From positions 1 to 64,000 of the forward strand of contig JAKCOZ010000221.1 of the NCBI GenBank assembly GCA_022605955.1: a stretch of 64,000 bases of DNA. The letters run 5' to 3'. Source of the stretch: Rallus limicola (lineage: Eukaryota > Chordata > Aves > Gruiformes > Rallidae). Both the position numbers and the translations under genes were made by a program. Numbering within the stretch: position 1 is the stretch's first letter; the number at the start of each line of letters is the position of its first letter. Of the stretch, positions 25,401 through 37,296 are shown piece by piece. Below the pieces are notes generated by a model. That model was not told the origin of the DNA. It worked only from the letters and a program-made list of their open reading frames with translations, and did no database searches.

Positions 25401-25812
25401 AGGTTTCAGACAAGCTATGCCTTTCAGGCCTAGCTTCTTTACTTTGGGAGTTATTGCTGGACGTTTAGCATGTTTTGAACTGCAGTCTGCTAGGGCCGAG
25501 AAAAGCACCGTAGGAGGTTCCAGGCATGTTCCCTCTTTCCAGGCAAAGGAAAAGGCTGAGAGCCAAAGTGACAGGGTCTGCTCGTGTGTCCTGTTAGGAG
25601 GTTTCAGACAAGCTATGCCTTTCAGGCCTAGCTTCTTTACTTTGGGAGTTATTGCTGGACGTTTAGCATGTTTTGAACTGCAGTCTGCTAGGGCCGAGAA
25701 AAGCACCGTAGGAGGTTCCAGGCATGTTCCCTCTTTCCAGGCAAAGGAAAAGGCTGAGAGCCAAAGCGACAGGGTCTGCTCGTCTGTCCTGTTAGGAGGT
25801 TTCAGACAAGCT
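19477..25812. repeat. 28-mer HOR copy 4 (32 monomers: +8, -4)
   Basis: The CGTATA monomer is at 19477. Types d-k are present twice (20071-23238), then l to w follow. The CTCGTCTG monomer at 25615 is followed directly by the next CGTATA monomer at 25813, so x-y-z-A (or y-z-A-B) are missing. The deletion is explained by exchange between the two CTCGTCTG-type monomers x and B of misaligned copies. Confidence 0.82.
20071..23238. repeat. Tandem duplication of 8 monomers (2 x 1584 bp, types d-k)
   Basis: The series ending in i (GGGGCTG), j (GGTCCGAG, CAAACAAG), k (TTTAGTTT, GTCTTCTC) at 21061-21654 is repeated at 22645-23238. Between them lie two plain monomers, an AGCGAC monomer and two plain monomers, matching d, e, f, g, h. 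After the first k the l marks are absent; after the second k the l monomer (23239) is present. Confidence 0.8.
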
Positions 25813-26802
25813 ATGCCTTTCAGGCCTAGCTTCTTTACTTTGGGAGTTATTGCTGGACGTATAGCATGTTTTGAACTGCAGTCTGCTAGGGCTGAGAAAA
25901 GCACCGTAGGAGGTTCCAGGCATGTTCCCTCTTTCCAGGCAAAGGAAAAGGCTGAGAGCCAAAGTGACAGGGGCTGCTCGTGTGTCCTGTTAGGAGGTTT
26001 CAGGCAAGCTATGCCTTTCAGGCCTAGCTTCTTTACTTTGGGAGTTATTGCTGGACGTTTAGCATGTTTTGAACTGCAGTCTGCTAGGGCCGAGAAAAGC
26101 ACCGTAGGAGGTTCCAGGCATGTTCCCTCTTTCCAGGCAAAGGAAAAGGCTGAGAGCCAAAGTGACAGGGTCTGCTCGTGTGTCCTGTTAGGAGGTTTCA
26201 GACAAGCTATGCCTTTCAGGCCTAGCTTCTTTACTTTGGGAGTTATTGCTGGACGTTTAGCATGTTTTGAACTGCAGTCTGCTAGGGCCGAGAAAAGCAC
26301 CGTAGGAGGTTCCAGGCATGTTCCCTCTTTCCAGGCAAAGGAAAAGGCTGAGAGCCAAAGTGACAGGGTCTGCTCGTGTGTCCTGTTAGGAGGTTTCAGA
26401 CAAGCTATGCCTTTCAGGCCTAGCTTCTTTACTTTGGGAGTTATTGCTGGACGTTTAGCATGTTTTGAACTGCAGTCTGCTAGGGCCGAGAAAAGCACCG
26501 TAGGAGGTTCCAGGCATGTTCCCTCTTTCCAGGCAAAGGAAAAGGCTGAGAGCCAAAGTGACAGGGTCTGCTCGTGTGTCCTGTTAGGAGGTTTCAGACA
26601 AGCTATGCCTTTCAGGCCTAGCTTCTTTACTTTGGGAGTTATTGCTGGACGTTTAGCATGTTTTGAACTGCAGTCTGCTAGGGCCGAGAAAAGCACCGTA
26701 GGAGGTTCCAGGCATGTTCCCTCTTTCCAGGCAAAGGAAAAGGCTGAGAGCCAAAGCGACAGGGTCTGCTGGTGTGTCCTGTTAGGAGGTTTCAGACAAG
26801 CT
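25813..26802. repeat. 28-mer HOR copy 5, truncated
   Basis: A CGTATA monomer (25813) is followed by three plain monomers and one AGCGAC monomer (26605). The last is probably type f with one plain monomer lost. It also carries a private C to G giving CTGCTGGTG. After this the 28-mer order can no longer be followed. Confidence 0.65.
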
Positions 26803-29800
26803 ATGCCTTTCAGGCCTAGCTTCTTTACTTTGGGAGTTATTGCTGGACGTTTAGCATGTTTTGAACTGCAGTCTGCTAGGGCCGAGAAAAGCACCGTAGG
26901 AGGTTCCAGGCATGTTCCCTCTTTCCAGGCAAAGGAAAAGGCTGAGAGCCAAAGTGACAGGGGCTGCTCGTGTGTCCTGTTAGGAGGTTTCAGACAAGCT
27001 ATGCCTTTCAGGCCTAGCTTCTTTACTTTGGGAGTTATTGCTGGACGTTTAGCATGTTTTGAACTGCAGTCTGCTAGGGCCGAGAAAAGCACCGTAGGAG
27101 GTTCCAGGCATGTTCCCTCTTTCCAGGCAAAGGAAAAGGCTGAGAGCCAAAGTGACAGGGTCTGCTCGTGTGTCCTGTTAGGAGGTTTCAGACAAGCTAT
27201 GCCTTTCAGGCCTAGCTTCTTTACTTTGGGAGTTATTGCTGGACGTTTAGCATGTTTTGAACTGCAGTCTGCTAGGGCCGAGAAAAGCACCGTAGGAGGT
27301 TCCAGGCATGTTCCCTCTTTCCAGGCAAAGGAAAAGGCTGAGAGCCAAAGTGACAGGGTCTGCTCGTGTGTCCTGTTAGGAGGTTTCAGACAAGCTATGC
27401 CTTTCAGGCCTAGCTTCTTTACTTTGGGAGTTATTGCTGGACGTTTAGCATGTTTTGAACTGCAGTCTGCTAGGGCCGAGAAAAGCACCGTAGGAGGTTC
27501 CAGGCATGTTCCCTCTTTCCAGGCAAAGGAAAAGGCTGAGAGCCAAAGTGACAGGGTCTGCTCGTGTGTCCTGTTAGGAGGTTTCAGACAAGCTATGCCT
27601 TTCAGGCCTAGCTTCTTTACTTTGGGAGTTATTGCTGGACGTTTAGCATGTTTTGAACTGCAGTCTGCTAGGGCCGAGAAAAGCACCGTAGGAGGTTCCA
27701 GGCATGTTCCCTCTTTCCAGGCAAAGGAAAAGGCTGAGAGCCAAAGCGACAGGGTCTGCTCGTGTGTCCTGTTAGGAGGTTTCAGACAAGCTATGCCTTT
27801 CAGGCCTAGCTTCTTTACTTTGGGAGTTATTGCTGGACGTTTAGCATGTTTTGAACTGCAGTCTGCTAGGGCCGAGAAAAGCACCGTAGGAGGTTCCAGG
27901 CATGTTCCCTCTTTCCAGGCAAAGGAAAAGGCTGAGAGCCAAAGTGACAGGGTCTGCTCGTGTGTCCTGTTAGGAGGTTTCAGACAAGCTATGCCTTTCA
28001 GGCCTAGCTTCTTTACTTTGGGAGTTATTGCTGGACGTTTAGCATGTTTTGAACTGCAGTCTGCTAGGGCCGAGAAAAGCACCGTAGGAGGTTCCAGGCA
28101 TGTTCCCTCTTTCCAGGCAAAGGAAAAGGCTGAGAGCCAAAGCGACAGGGTCTGCTCGTGTGTCCTGTTAGGAGGTTTCAGACAAGCTATGCCTTTCAGG
28201 CCTAGCTTCTTTACTTTGGGAGTTATTGCTGGACGTTTAGCATGTTTTGAACTGCAGTCTGCTAGGGCCGAGAAAAGCACCGTAGGAGGTTCCAGGCATG
28301 TTCCCTCTTTCCAGGCAAAGGAAAAGGCTGAGAGCCAAAGTGACAGGGTCTGCTCGTGTGTCCTGTTAGGAGGTTTCAGACAAGCTATGCCTTTCAGGCC
28401 TAGCTTCTTTACTTTGGGAGTTATTGCTGGACGTTTAGCATGTTTTGAACTGCAGTCTGCTAGGGCCGAGAAAAGCACCGTAGGAGGTTCCAGGCATGTT
28501 CCCTCTTTCCAGGCAAAGGAAAAGGCTGAGAGCCAAAGTGACAGGGTCTGCTCGTGTGTCCTGTTAGGAGGTTTCAGACAAGCTATGCCTTTCAGGCCTA
28601 GCTTCTTTACTTTGGGAGTTATTGCTGGACGTTTAGCATGTTTTGAACTGCATTCTGCTAGGGCCGAGAAAAGCACCGTAGGAGGTTCCAGGCATGTTCC
28701 CTCTTTCCAGGCAAAGGAAAAGGCTGAGAGCCAAAGTGACAGGGTCTGCTCGTGTGTCCTGTTAGGAGGTTTCAGACAAGCTATGCCTTTCAGGCCTAGC
28801 TTCTTTACTTTGGGAGTTATTGCTGGACGTTTAGCATGTTTTGAACTGCAGTCTGCTAGGGCCGAGAAAAGCACCGTAGGAGGTTCCAGGCATGTTCCCT
28901 CTTTCCAGGCAAAGGAAAAGGCTGAGAGCCAAAGCGACAGGGTCTGCTCGTGTGTCCTGTTAGGAGGTTTCAGACAAGCTATGCCTTTCAGGCCTAGCTT
29001 CTTTACTTTGGGAGTTATTGCTGGACGTTTAGCATGTTTTGAACTGCAGTCTGCTAGGGCCGAGAAAAGCACCGTAGGAGGTTCCAGGCATGTTCCCTCT
29101 TTCCAGGCAAAGGAAAAGGCTGAGAGCCAAAGCGACAGGGTCTGCTCGTGTGTCCTGTTAGGAGGTTTCAGACAAGCTATGCCTTTCAGGCCTAGCTTCT
29201 TTACTTTGGGAGTTATTGCTGGAGGTTTAGCATGTTTTGAACTGCAGTCTGCTAGGGCCGAGAAAAGCACCGTAGGAGGTTCCAGGCATGTTCCCTCTTT
29301 CCAGGCAAAGGAAAAGGCTGAGAGCCAAAGTGACAGGGTCTGCTCGTGTGTCCTCTTAGGAGGTTTCAGACAAGCTATGCCTTTCATGCCTAGCTTCTTT
29401 ACTTTGGGAGTTATTGCTGGACGTTTAGCATGTTTTGAACTGCAGTCTGCTAGGGCCGAGAAAAGCACCGTAGGAGGTTCCAGGCATGTTCCCTCTTTCC
29501 AGGCAAAGGAAAAGGCTGAGAGCCAAAGTGACAGGGTCTGCTCGTGTGTCCTGTTAGGAGGTTTCAGACAAGCCATGCCTTTCAGGCCTAGCTTCTTTAC
29601 TTTGGGAGTTATTGCTGGACGTTTAGCATGTTTTGAACTGCAGTCTGCTAGGGCCGAGAAAAGCACCGTAGGAGGTTCCAGGCATGTTCCCTCTTTCCAG
29701 GCAAAGGAAAAGGCTGAGAGCCAAAGTGACAGGGTCTGCTCGTGTGTCCTGTTAGGAGGTTTCAGACAAGCTATGCCTTTCAGGCCTAGCTTCTTTACTT

Positions 29801-32148
29801 TGGGAGTTATTGCTGGACGTTTAGCATGTTTTGAACTGCAGTCTGCTAGGGCCGAGAAAAGCACCGTAGGAGGTTCCAGGCATGTTCCCTCTTTCCAGGC
29901 AAAGGAAAAGGCTGAGAGCCAAAGTGACAGGGTCTGCTCGTGTATCCTGTTAGGAGGTTTCAGACAAGCTATGCCTTTCAGGCCTAGCTTCTTTAGTTTG
30001 GGAGTTATTGCTGGACGTTTAGCATGTTTTGAACTGCAGTCTGCTAGGGCCGAGAAAAGCACCGTAGGAGGTTCCAGGCATGTTCCCTCTTTCCAGGCAA
30101 AGGAAAAGGCTGAGAGCCAAAGTGACAGGGTCTTCTCGTGTGTCCTGTTAGGAGGTTTCAGACAAGCTATGCCTTTCAGGCCTAGCTTCTTTACTTTGGG
30201 AGTTATTGCTGGACGTTTAGCATGTTTTGAACTGCAGTCTGCTAGGGCCGAGAAAAGCACCGTAGGAGGTTCCAGGCATGTTCCCTCTTTCCAGGCAAAG
30301 GAAAAAGCTGAGAGCCAAAGTGACAGGGGCTGCTCGTGTGTCCTGTTAGGAGGTTTCAGACAAGCCATGCCTTTCAGGCCTAGCTTCTTTACTTTGGGAG
30401 TTATTGCTGGACGTTTAGCATGTTTTGAACTGCAGTCTGCTAGGGCCGAGAAAAGCACCGTAGGAGGTTCCAGGCATGTTCCCTCTTTCCAGGCAAAGGA
30501 AAAGGCTGAGAGCCAAAGCGACAGGGTCTGCTCGTCTGTCCTGTTAGGAGGTTTCAGACAAGCTATGCCTTTCAGGCCTAGCTTCTTTACTTTGGGAGTT
30601 ATTGCTGGACGTTTAGCATGTTTTGAACTGCAGTCTGCTAGGGCCGAGAAAAGCACCGTAGGAGGTTCCAGGCATGTTCCCTCTTTCCAGGCAAAGGAAA
30701 AGGCTGAGAGCCAAAGTGACAGGGGCTGCTCGTGTGTCCTGTTAGGAGGTTTCAGACAAGCCATGCCTTTCAGGCCTAGCTTCTTTACTTTGGGAGTTAT
30801 TGCTGGACGTTTAGCATGTTTTGAACTGCAGTCTGCTAGGGCCGAGAAAAGCACCGTAGGAGGTTCCAGGCATGTTCCCTCTTTCCAGGCAAAGGAAAAG
30901 GCTGAGAGCCAAAGTGACAGGGTCTGCTCGTGTGTCCTGTTAGGAGGTTTCAGACAAGCTATGCCTTTCAGGCCTAGCTTCTTTACTTTGGGAGTTATTG
31001 CTGGACGTTTAGCATGTTTTGAACTGCAGTCTGCTAGGGCCGAGAAAAGCACCGTAGGAGGTTCCAGGCATGTTCCCTCTTTCCAGGCAAAGGAAAAGGC
31101 TGAGAGCCAAAGTGACAGGGTCTGCTCGTGTGTCCTGTTAGGAGGTTTCAGACAAGCTATGCCTTTCAGGCCTAGCTTCTTTACTTTGGGAGTTATTGCT
31201 GGACGTTTAGCATGTTTTGAACTGCAGTCTGCTAGGGCCGAGAAAAGCACCGTAGGAGGTTCCAGGCATGTTCCCTCTTTCCAGGCAAAGGAAAAGGCTG
31301 AGAGCCAAAGTGACAGGGTCTGCTCGTGTGTCCTGTTAGGAGGTTTCAGACAAGCTATGCCTTTCAGGCCTAGCTTCTTTACTTTGGGAGTTATTGCTGG
31401 ACGTTTAGCATGTTTTGAACTGCAGTCTGCTAGGGCCGAGAAAAGCACCGTAGGAGGTTCCAGGCATGTTCCCTCATTCCAGGCAAAGGAAAAGGCTGAG
31501 AGCCAAAGTGACAGGGTCTGCTCGTGTGTCCTGTTAGGAGGTTTCAGACAAGCTATGCCTTTCAGGCCTAGCTTCTTTACTTTGGGAGTTATTGCTGGAC
31601 GTTTAGCATGTTTTGAACTGCAGTCTGCTAGGGCCGAGAAAAGCACCGTAGGAGGTTCCAGGCATGTTCCCTCTTTCCAGGCAAAGGAAAAGGCTGAGAG
31701 CCAAAGTGACAGGGTCTGCTCGTGTGTCCTGTTAGGAGGTTTCAGACAAGCTATGCCTTTCAGGCCTAGCTTCTTTACTTTGGGAGTTATTGCTGGACGT
31801 TTAGCATGTTTTGAACTGCAGTCTGCTAGGGCCGAGAAAAGCACCGTAGGAGGTTCCAGGCATGTTCCCTCTTTCCAGGCAAAGGAAAAGGCTGAGAGCC
31901 AAAGTGACAGGGTCTGCTCGTGTGTCCTGTTAGGAGGTTTCAGACAAGCTATGCCTTTCAGGCCTAGCTTCTTTACTTTGGGAGTTATTGCTGGACGTTT
32001 AGCATGTTTTGAACTGCAGTCTGCTAGGGCCGAGAAAAGCACCGTAGGAGGTTCCAGGCATGTTCCCTCTTTCCAGGCAAAGGAAAAGGCTGAGAGCCAA
32101 AGTGACAGGGTCTGCTCGTGTGTCCTGTTAGGAGGTTTCAGACAAGCT
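26803..32148. repeat. Irregular satellite domain without clear HOR order (27 monomers)
   Basis: Monomers remain 198 bp and in phase, but types do not follow the 28-mer order. Marks include GGGGCTG (26803), CTGCATTC (28585), GGAGGTTT plus CCTCTTAGG (29179), TTCATG (29377), GTATCC (29773), TTTAGTTT plus GTCTTCTC (29971), AAAGCT/GGGG/CAAGCC (30169), CTCGTCTG (30367), GGGG/CAAGCC (30565) and CCCTCATTCC (31357). Some marks belong to known types but are reshuffled, consistent with repeated exchange or an older part of the array. A run of plain monomers fills 30763-32148. Confidence 0.75.
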
Positions 32149-34722
32149 ATGCCTTTCAGGCCTAGCTTCTTTACTTTGGGAGTTATTGCTGGACGTTTAG
32201 CATGTTTTGAACTGCAGTCTGCTAGGGCCGAGAAAAGCACCGGAGGAGGTTCCAGGCATGTTCCCTCTTTCCAGGCAAAGGAAAAGGCTGAGAGCCAAAG
32301 CGACAGGGTCTGCTCGTGTGTCCTGTTAGGAGGTTTCAGACAAGCTATGCCTTTCAGGCCTAGCTTCTTTACTTTGGGAGTTATTGCTGGACGTTTAGCA
32401 TGTTTTGAACTGCAGTCTGCTAGGGCCGAGAAAAGCACTGTAGGAGGTCTCAGGCATGTTCCCTCTTTCCAGGCAAAGGAAAAGGCTGAGAGCCAAAGTG
32501 ACAGGGTCTGCTCGTGTGTCCTGTTAGGAGGTTTCAGACAAGCTATGCCTTTCAGGCCTAGCTTCTTTACTTTGGGAGTTATTGCTGGACGTTTAGCATG
32601 TTTTGAACTGCAGTCTGCTAGGGCCGAGAAAAGCACCGTAGGAGGTTCCAGGCATGTTCCCTCTTTCCAGGCAAAGGAAAAGGCTGAGAGCCAAAGTGAC
32701 AGGGTCTGCTCGTGTGTCCTGTTAGGAGGTTTCAGACAAGCTATGCCTTTCAGGCCTAGCTTCTTTACTTTGGGAGTTATTGCTGGACGTTTAGCATGTT
32801 GTGAACTGCAGTCTGCTAGGGCCGAGAAAAGCACCGTAGGAGGTTCCAGGCATGTTCCCTCTTTCCAGGCAAAGGAAAAAGCTGAGAGCCAAAGTGACAG
32901 GGGCTGCTCGTGTGTCCTGTTAGGAGGTTTCAGACAAGCTATGCCTTTCAGGCCTAGCTTCTTTACTTTGGGAGTTATTGCTGGACGTTTAGCATGTTTT
33001 GAATTGCAGTCTGCTAGGGCCGAGAAAAGCACCGTAGGAGGTTCCAGGCATGTTCCCTCTTTCCAGGCAAAGTAAAAGGCTGAGAGCCAAAGAGACAGGG
33101 TCTGCTCGTGTGTCCTGTTAGGAGGTTTCAGACAAGCTATGCCTTTCAGGCCTAGCTTCTTTACTTTGGGAGTTATTGCTGGACGTTTAGCATGTTTTGA
33201 ACTGCAGTCTGCTAGGGCCGAGAAAAGCACCGTAGGAGGTTCCAGGCATGTTCCCTCTTTCCAGGCAAAGGAAAAGGCTGAGAGCCAAAGCGACAGGGTC
33301 TGCTCGTGTGTCCTGTTAGGAGGTTTCAGACAAGCTATGCCTTTCAGGCCTAGCTTCTTTACTTTGGGAGTTATTGCTGGACGTTTAGCATGTTTTGAAC
33401 TGCAGTCTGCTAGGGCCGAGAAAAGCACCGTAGGAGGTTCCAGGCATGTTCCCTCTTTCCAGGCAAAGGAAAAAGCTGAGAGCCAAAGCGACAGGGTCTG
33501 CTCGTGTGTCCTGTTAGGAGGTTTCAGACAAGCCATGCCTTTAAGGCCTAGCTTCTTTACTTTGGGAGTTATTGCTGGACGTTTAGCATGTTTTGAACTG
33601 CAGTCTGCTAGGGCCGAGAAAAGCACCGTAGGAGGTTCCAGGCATGTTCCCTCTTTCCAGGCAAAGGAAAAGGCTGAGAGCCAAAGTGACAGGGTCTGCT
33701 CGTGTGTCCTGTTAGGAGGTTTCAGACAAGCTATGCCTTTCAGGCCTAGCTTCTTTACTTTGGGAGTTATTGCTGGACGTTTAGCATGTTTTGAACTGCA
33801 GTCTGCTAGGGCCGAGAAAAGCACCGTAGGAGGTTCCAGGAATGTTCCCTCTTTCCAGGCAAAGGAAAAGGCTGAGAGCCAAAGTGACAGGGGCTGCTCG
33901 TGTGTCCTGTTAGGAGGTTTCAGACAAGCTATGCCTTTCAGGCCTAGCTTCTTTAGTTTGGGAGTTATTGCTGGACGTTTAGCATGTTTTGAACTGCAGT
34001 CTGCTAGGGCCGAGAAAAGCACCGTAGGAGGTTCCAGGCATGTTCCCTCTTTCCAGGCAAAGGAAAAGGCTGAGAGCCAAAGTGACAGGGGCTGCTCGTG
34101 TGTCCTGTTAGGAGGTTTCAGACAAGCTATGCCTTTCAGGCCTAGCTTCTTTACTTTGGGAGTTATTGCTGGACGTTTAGCATGTTTTGAACTGCAGTCT
34201 GCTAGGTCCGAGAAAAGCACCGTAGGAGGTTCCAGGCATGTTCCCTCTTTCCAGGCAAAGGAAAAGGCTGAGAGCCAAAGTGACAGGGTCTGCTCGTGTG
34301 TCCTGTTAGGAGGTTTCAAACAAGCTATGCCTTTCAGGCCTAGCTTCTTTAGTTTGGGAGTTATTGCTGGACGTTTAGCATGTTTTGAACTGCAGTCTGC
34401 TAGGGCCGAGAAAAGCACCGTAGGAGGTTCCAGGCATGTTCCCTCTTTCCAGGCAAAGGAAAAGGCTGAGAGCCAAAGTGACAGGGTCTTCTCGTGTGTC
34501 CTGTTAGGAGGTTTCAAACAAGCTATGCCTTTCAGGCCTAGCTTCTTTACTTTGGGAGTTATTGCTGGACGTTTAGCATGTTTTGAACTGCAGTCTGCTA
34601 GGGCCGAGAAAAGCACCGTAGGAGGTTCCAGGCATGTTCCCTCTTTCCAGGCAAAGGAAAAGGCTGAGAGCCAAAGTGACAGGGTCTGCTCGTGTGTCCT
34701 GTTAGGAGGTTTCAGACAAGCT
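32149..34722. repeat. 13-monomer block, first copy (2574 bp)
   Basis: The thirteen monomers carry a unique series of marks: CCGGAGG (32149); CACTGTA with GGTCTCAGG (32347); plain; TGTTGTGAAC with AAAGCT and GGGG (32743); GAATTGCAG, AAAGTAAAA (TAA at 33073) and AGAGAC (32941); AGC (33139); AAAGCT with CAAGCC (33337); CCTTTAAGG (33535); AGGAATGTT (33733); TTTAGTTT/GGGG (33931); GGTCCGAG/CAAACAAG (34129); TTTAGTTT/GTCTTCTC/CAAACAAG (34327); plain (34525). This series is repeated immediately downstream. Confidence 0.95.
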
Positions 34723-37296
34723 ATGCCTTTCAGGCCTAGCTTCTTTACTTTGGGAGTTATTGCTGGACGTTTAGCATGTTTTGAACTGCAGTCTGCTAGG
34801 GCCGAGAAAAGCACCGGAGGAGGTTCCAGGCATGTTCCCTCTTTCCAGGCAAAGGAAAAGGCTGAGAGCCAAAGCGACAGGGTCTGCTCGTGTGTCCTGT
34901 TAGGAGGTTTCAGACAAGCTATGCCTTTCAGGCCTAGCTTCTTTACTTTGGGAGTTATTGCTGGACGTTTAGCATGTTTTGAACTGCAGTCTGCTAGGGC
35001 CGAGAAAAGCACTGTAGGAGGTCTCAGGCATGTTCCCTCTTTCCAGGCAAAGGAAAAGGCTGAGAGCCAAAGTGACAGGGTCTGCTCGTGTGTCCTGTTA
35101 GGAGGTTTCAGACAAGCTATGCCTTTCAGGCCTAGCTTCTTTACTTTGGGAGTTATTGCTGGACGTTTAGCATGTTTTGAACTGCAGTCTGCTAGGGCCG
35201 AGAAAAGCACCGTAGGAGGTTCCAGGCATGTTCCCTCTTTCCAGGCAAAGGAAAAGGCTGAGAGCCAAAGTGACAGGGTCTGCTCGTGTGTCCTGTTAGG
35301 AGGTTTCAGACAAGCTATGCCTTTCAGGCCTAGCTTCTTTACTTTGGGAGTTATTGCTGGACGTTTAGCATGTTGTGAACTGCAGTCTGCTAGGGCCGAG
35401 AAAAGCACCGTAGGAGGTTCCAGGCATGTTCCCTCTTTCCAGGCAAAGGAAAAAGCTGAGAGCCAAAGTGACAGGGGCTGCTCGTGTGTCCTGTTAGGAG
35501 GTTTCAGACAAGCTATGCCTTTCAGGCCTAGCTTCTTTACTTTGGGAGTTATTGCTGGACGTTTAGCATGTTTTGAATTGCAGTCTGCTAGGGCCGAGAA
35601 AAGCACCGTAGGAGGTTCCAGGCATGTTCCCTCTTTCCAGGCAAAGTAAAAGGCTGAGAGCCAAAGAGACAGGGTCTGCTCGTGTGTCCTGTTAGGAGGT
35701 TTCAGACAAGCTATGCCTTTCAGGCCTAGCTTCTTTACTTTGGGAGTTATTGCTGGACGTTTAGCATGTTTTGAACTGCAGTCTGCTAGGGCCGAGAAAA
35801 GCACCGTAGGAGGTTCCAGGCATGTTCCCTCTTTCCAGGCAAAGGAAAAGGCTGAGAGCCAAAGCGACAGGGTCTGCTCGTGTGTCCTGTTAGGAGGTTT
35901 CAGACAAGCTATGCCTTTCAGGCCTAGCTTCTTTACTTTGGGAGTTATTGCTGGACGTTTAGCATGTTTTGAACTGCAGTCTGCTAGGGCCGAGAAAAGC
36001 ACCGTAGGAGGTTCCAGGCATGTTCCCTCTTTCCAGGCAAAGGAAAAAGCTGAGAGCCAAAGCGACAGGGTCTGCTCGTGTGTCCTGTTAGGAGGTTTCA
36101 GACAAGCCATGCCTTTAAGGCCTAGCTTCTTTACTTTGGGAGTTATTGCTGGACGTTTAGCATGTTTTGAACTGCAGTCTGCTAGGGCCGAGAAAAGCAC
36201 CGTAGGAGGTTCCAGGCATGTTCCCTCTTTCCAGGCAAAGGAAAAGGCTGAGAGCCAAAGTGACAGGGTCTGCTCGTGTGTCCTGTTAGGAGGTTTCAGA
36301 CAAGCTATGCCTTTCAGGCCTAGCTTCTTTACTTTGGGAGTTATTGCTGGACGTTTAGCATGTTTTGAACTGCAGTCTGCTAGGGCCGAGAAAAGCACCG
36401 TAGGAGGTTCCAGGAATGTTCCCTCTTTCCAGGCAAAGGAAAAGGCTGAGAGCCAAAGTGACAGGGGCTGCTCGTGTGTCCTGTTAGGAGGTTTCAGACA
36501 AGCTATGCCTTTCAGGCCTAGCTTCTTTAGTTTGGGAGTTATTGCTGGACGTTTAGCATGTTTTGAACTGCAGTCTGCTAGGGCCGAGAAAAGCACCGTA
36601 GGAGGTTCCAGGCATGTTCCCTCTTTCCAGGCAAAGGAAAAGGCTGAGAGCCAAAGTGACAGGGGCTGCTCGTGTGTCCTGTTAGGAGGTTTCAGACAAG
36701 CTATGCCTTTCAGGCCTAGCTTCTTTACTTTGGGAGTTATTGCTGGACGTTTAGCATGTTTTGAACTGCAGTCTGCTAGGTCCGAGAAAAGCACCGTAGG
36801 AGGTTCCAGGCATGTTCCCTCTTTCCAGGCAAAGGAAAAGGCTGAGAGCCAAAGTGACAGGGTCTGCTCGTGTGTCCTGTTAGGAGGTTTCAAACAAGCT
36901 ATGCCTTTCAGGCCTAGCTTCTTTAGTTTGGGAGTTATTGCTGGACGTTTAGCATGTTTTGAACTGCAGTCTGCTAGGGCCGAGAAAAGCACCGTAGGAG
37001 GTTCCAGGCATGTTCCCTCTTTCCAGGCAAAGGAAAAGGCTGAGAGCCAAAGTGACAGGGTCTTCTCGTGTGTCCTGTTAGGAGGTTTCAAACAAGCTAT
37101 GCCTTTCAGGCCTAGCTTCTTTACTTTGGGAGTTATTGCTGGACGTTTAGCATGTTTTGAACTGCAGTCTGCTAGGGCCGAGAAAAGCACCGTAGGAGGT
37201 TCCAGGCATGTTCCCTCTTTCCAGGCAAAGGAAAAGGCTGAGAGCCAAAGTGACAGGGTCTGCTCGTGTGTCCTGTTAGGAGGTTTCAGACAAGCT
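34723..37296. repeat. 13-monomer block, second copy (2574 bp)
   Basis: It repeats every mark of the preceding block at exactly +2574 bp, including private changes seen nowhere else in the window (CACTGTA/GGTCTCAGG, TGTTGTGAAC, GAATTG, AAAGTAAAA with TAA at 35647, CCTTTAAGG, AGGAATGTT). I found no base difference between the copies by eye. This indicates a very recent duplication, or an assembly duplication. The boundary could shift by about one monomer because the flanking monomers are plain. Confidence 0.95.
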
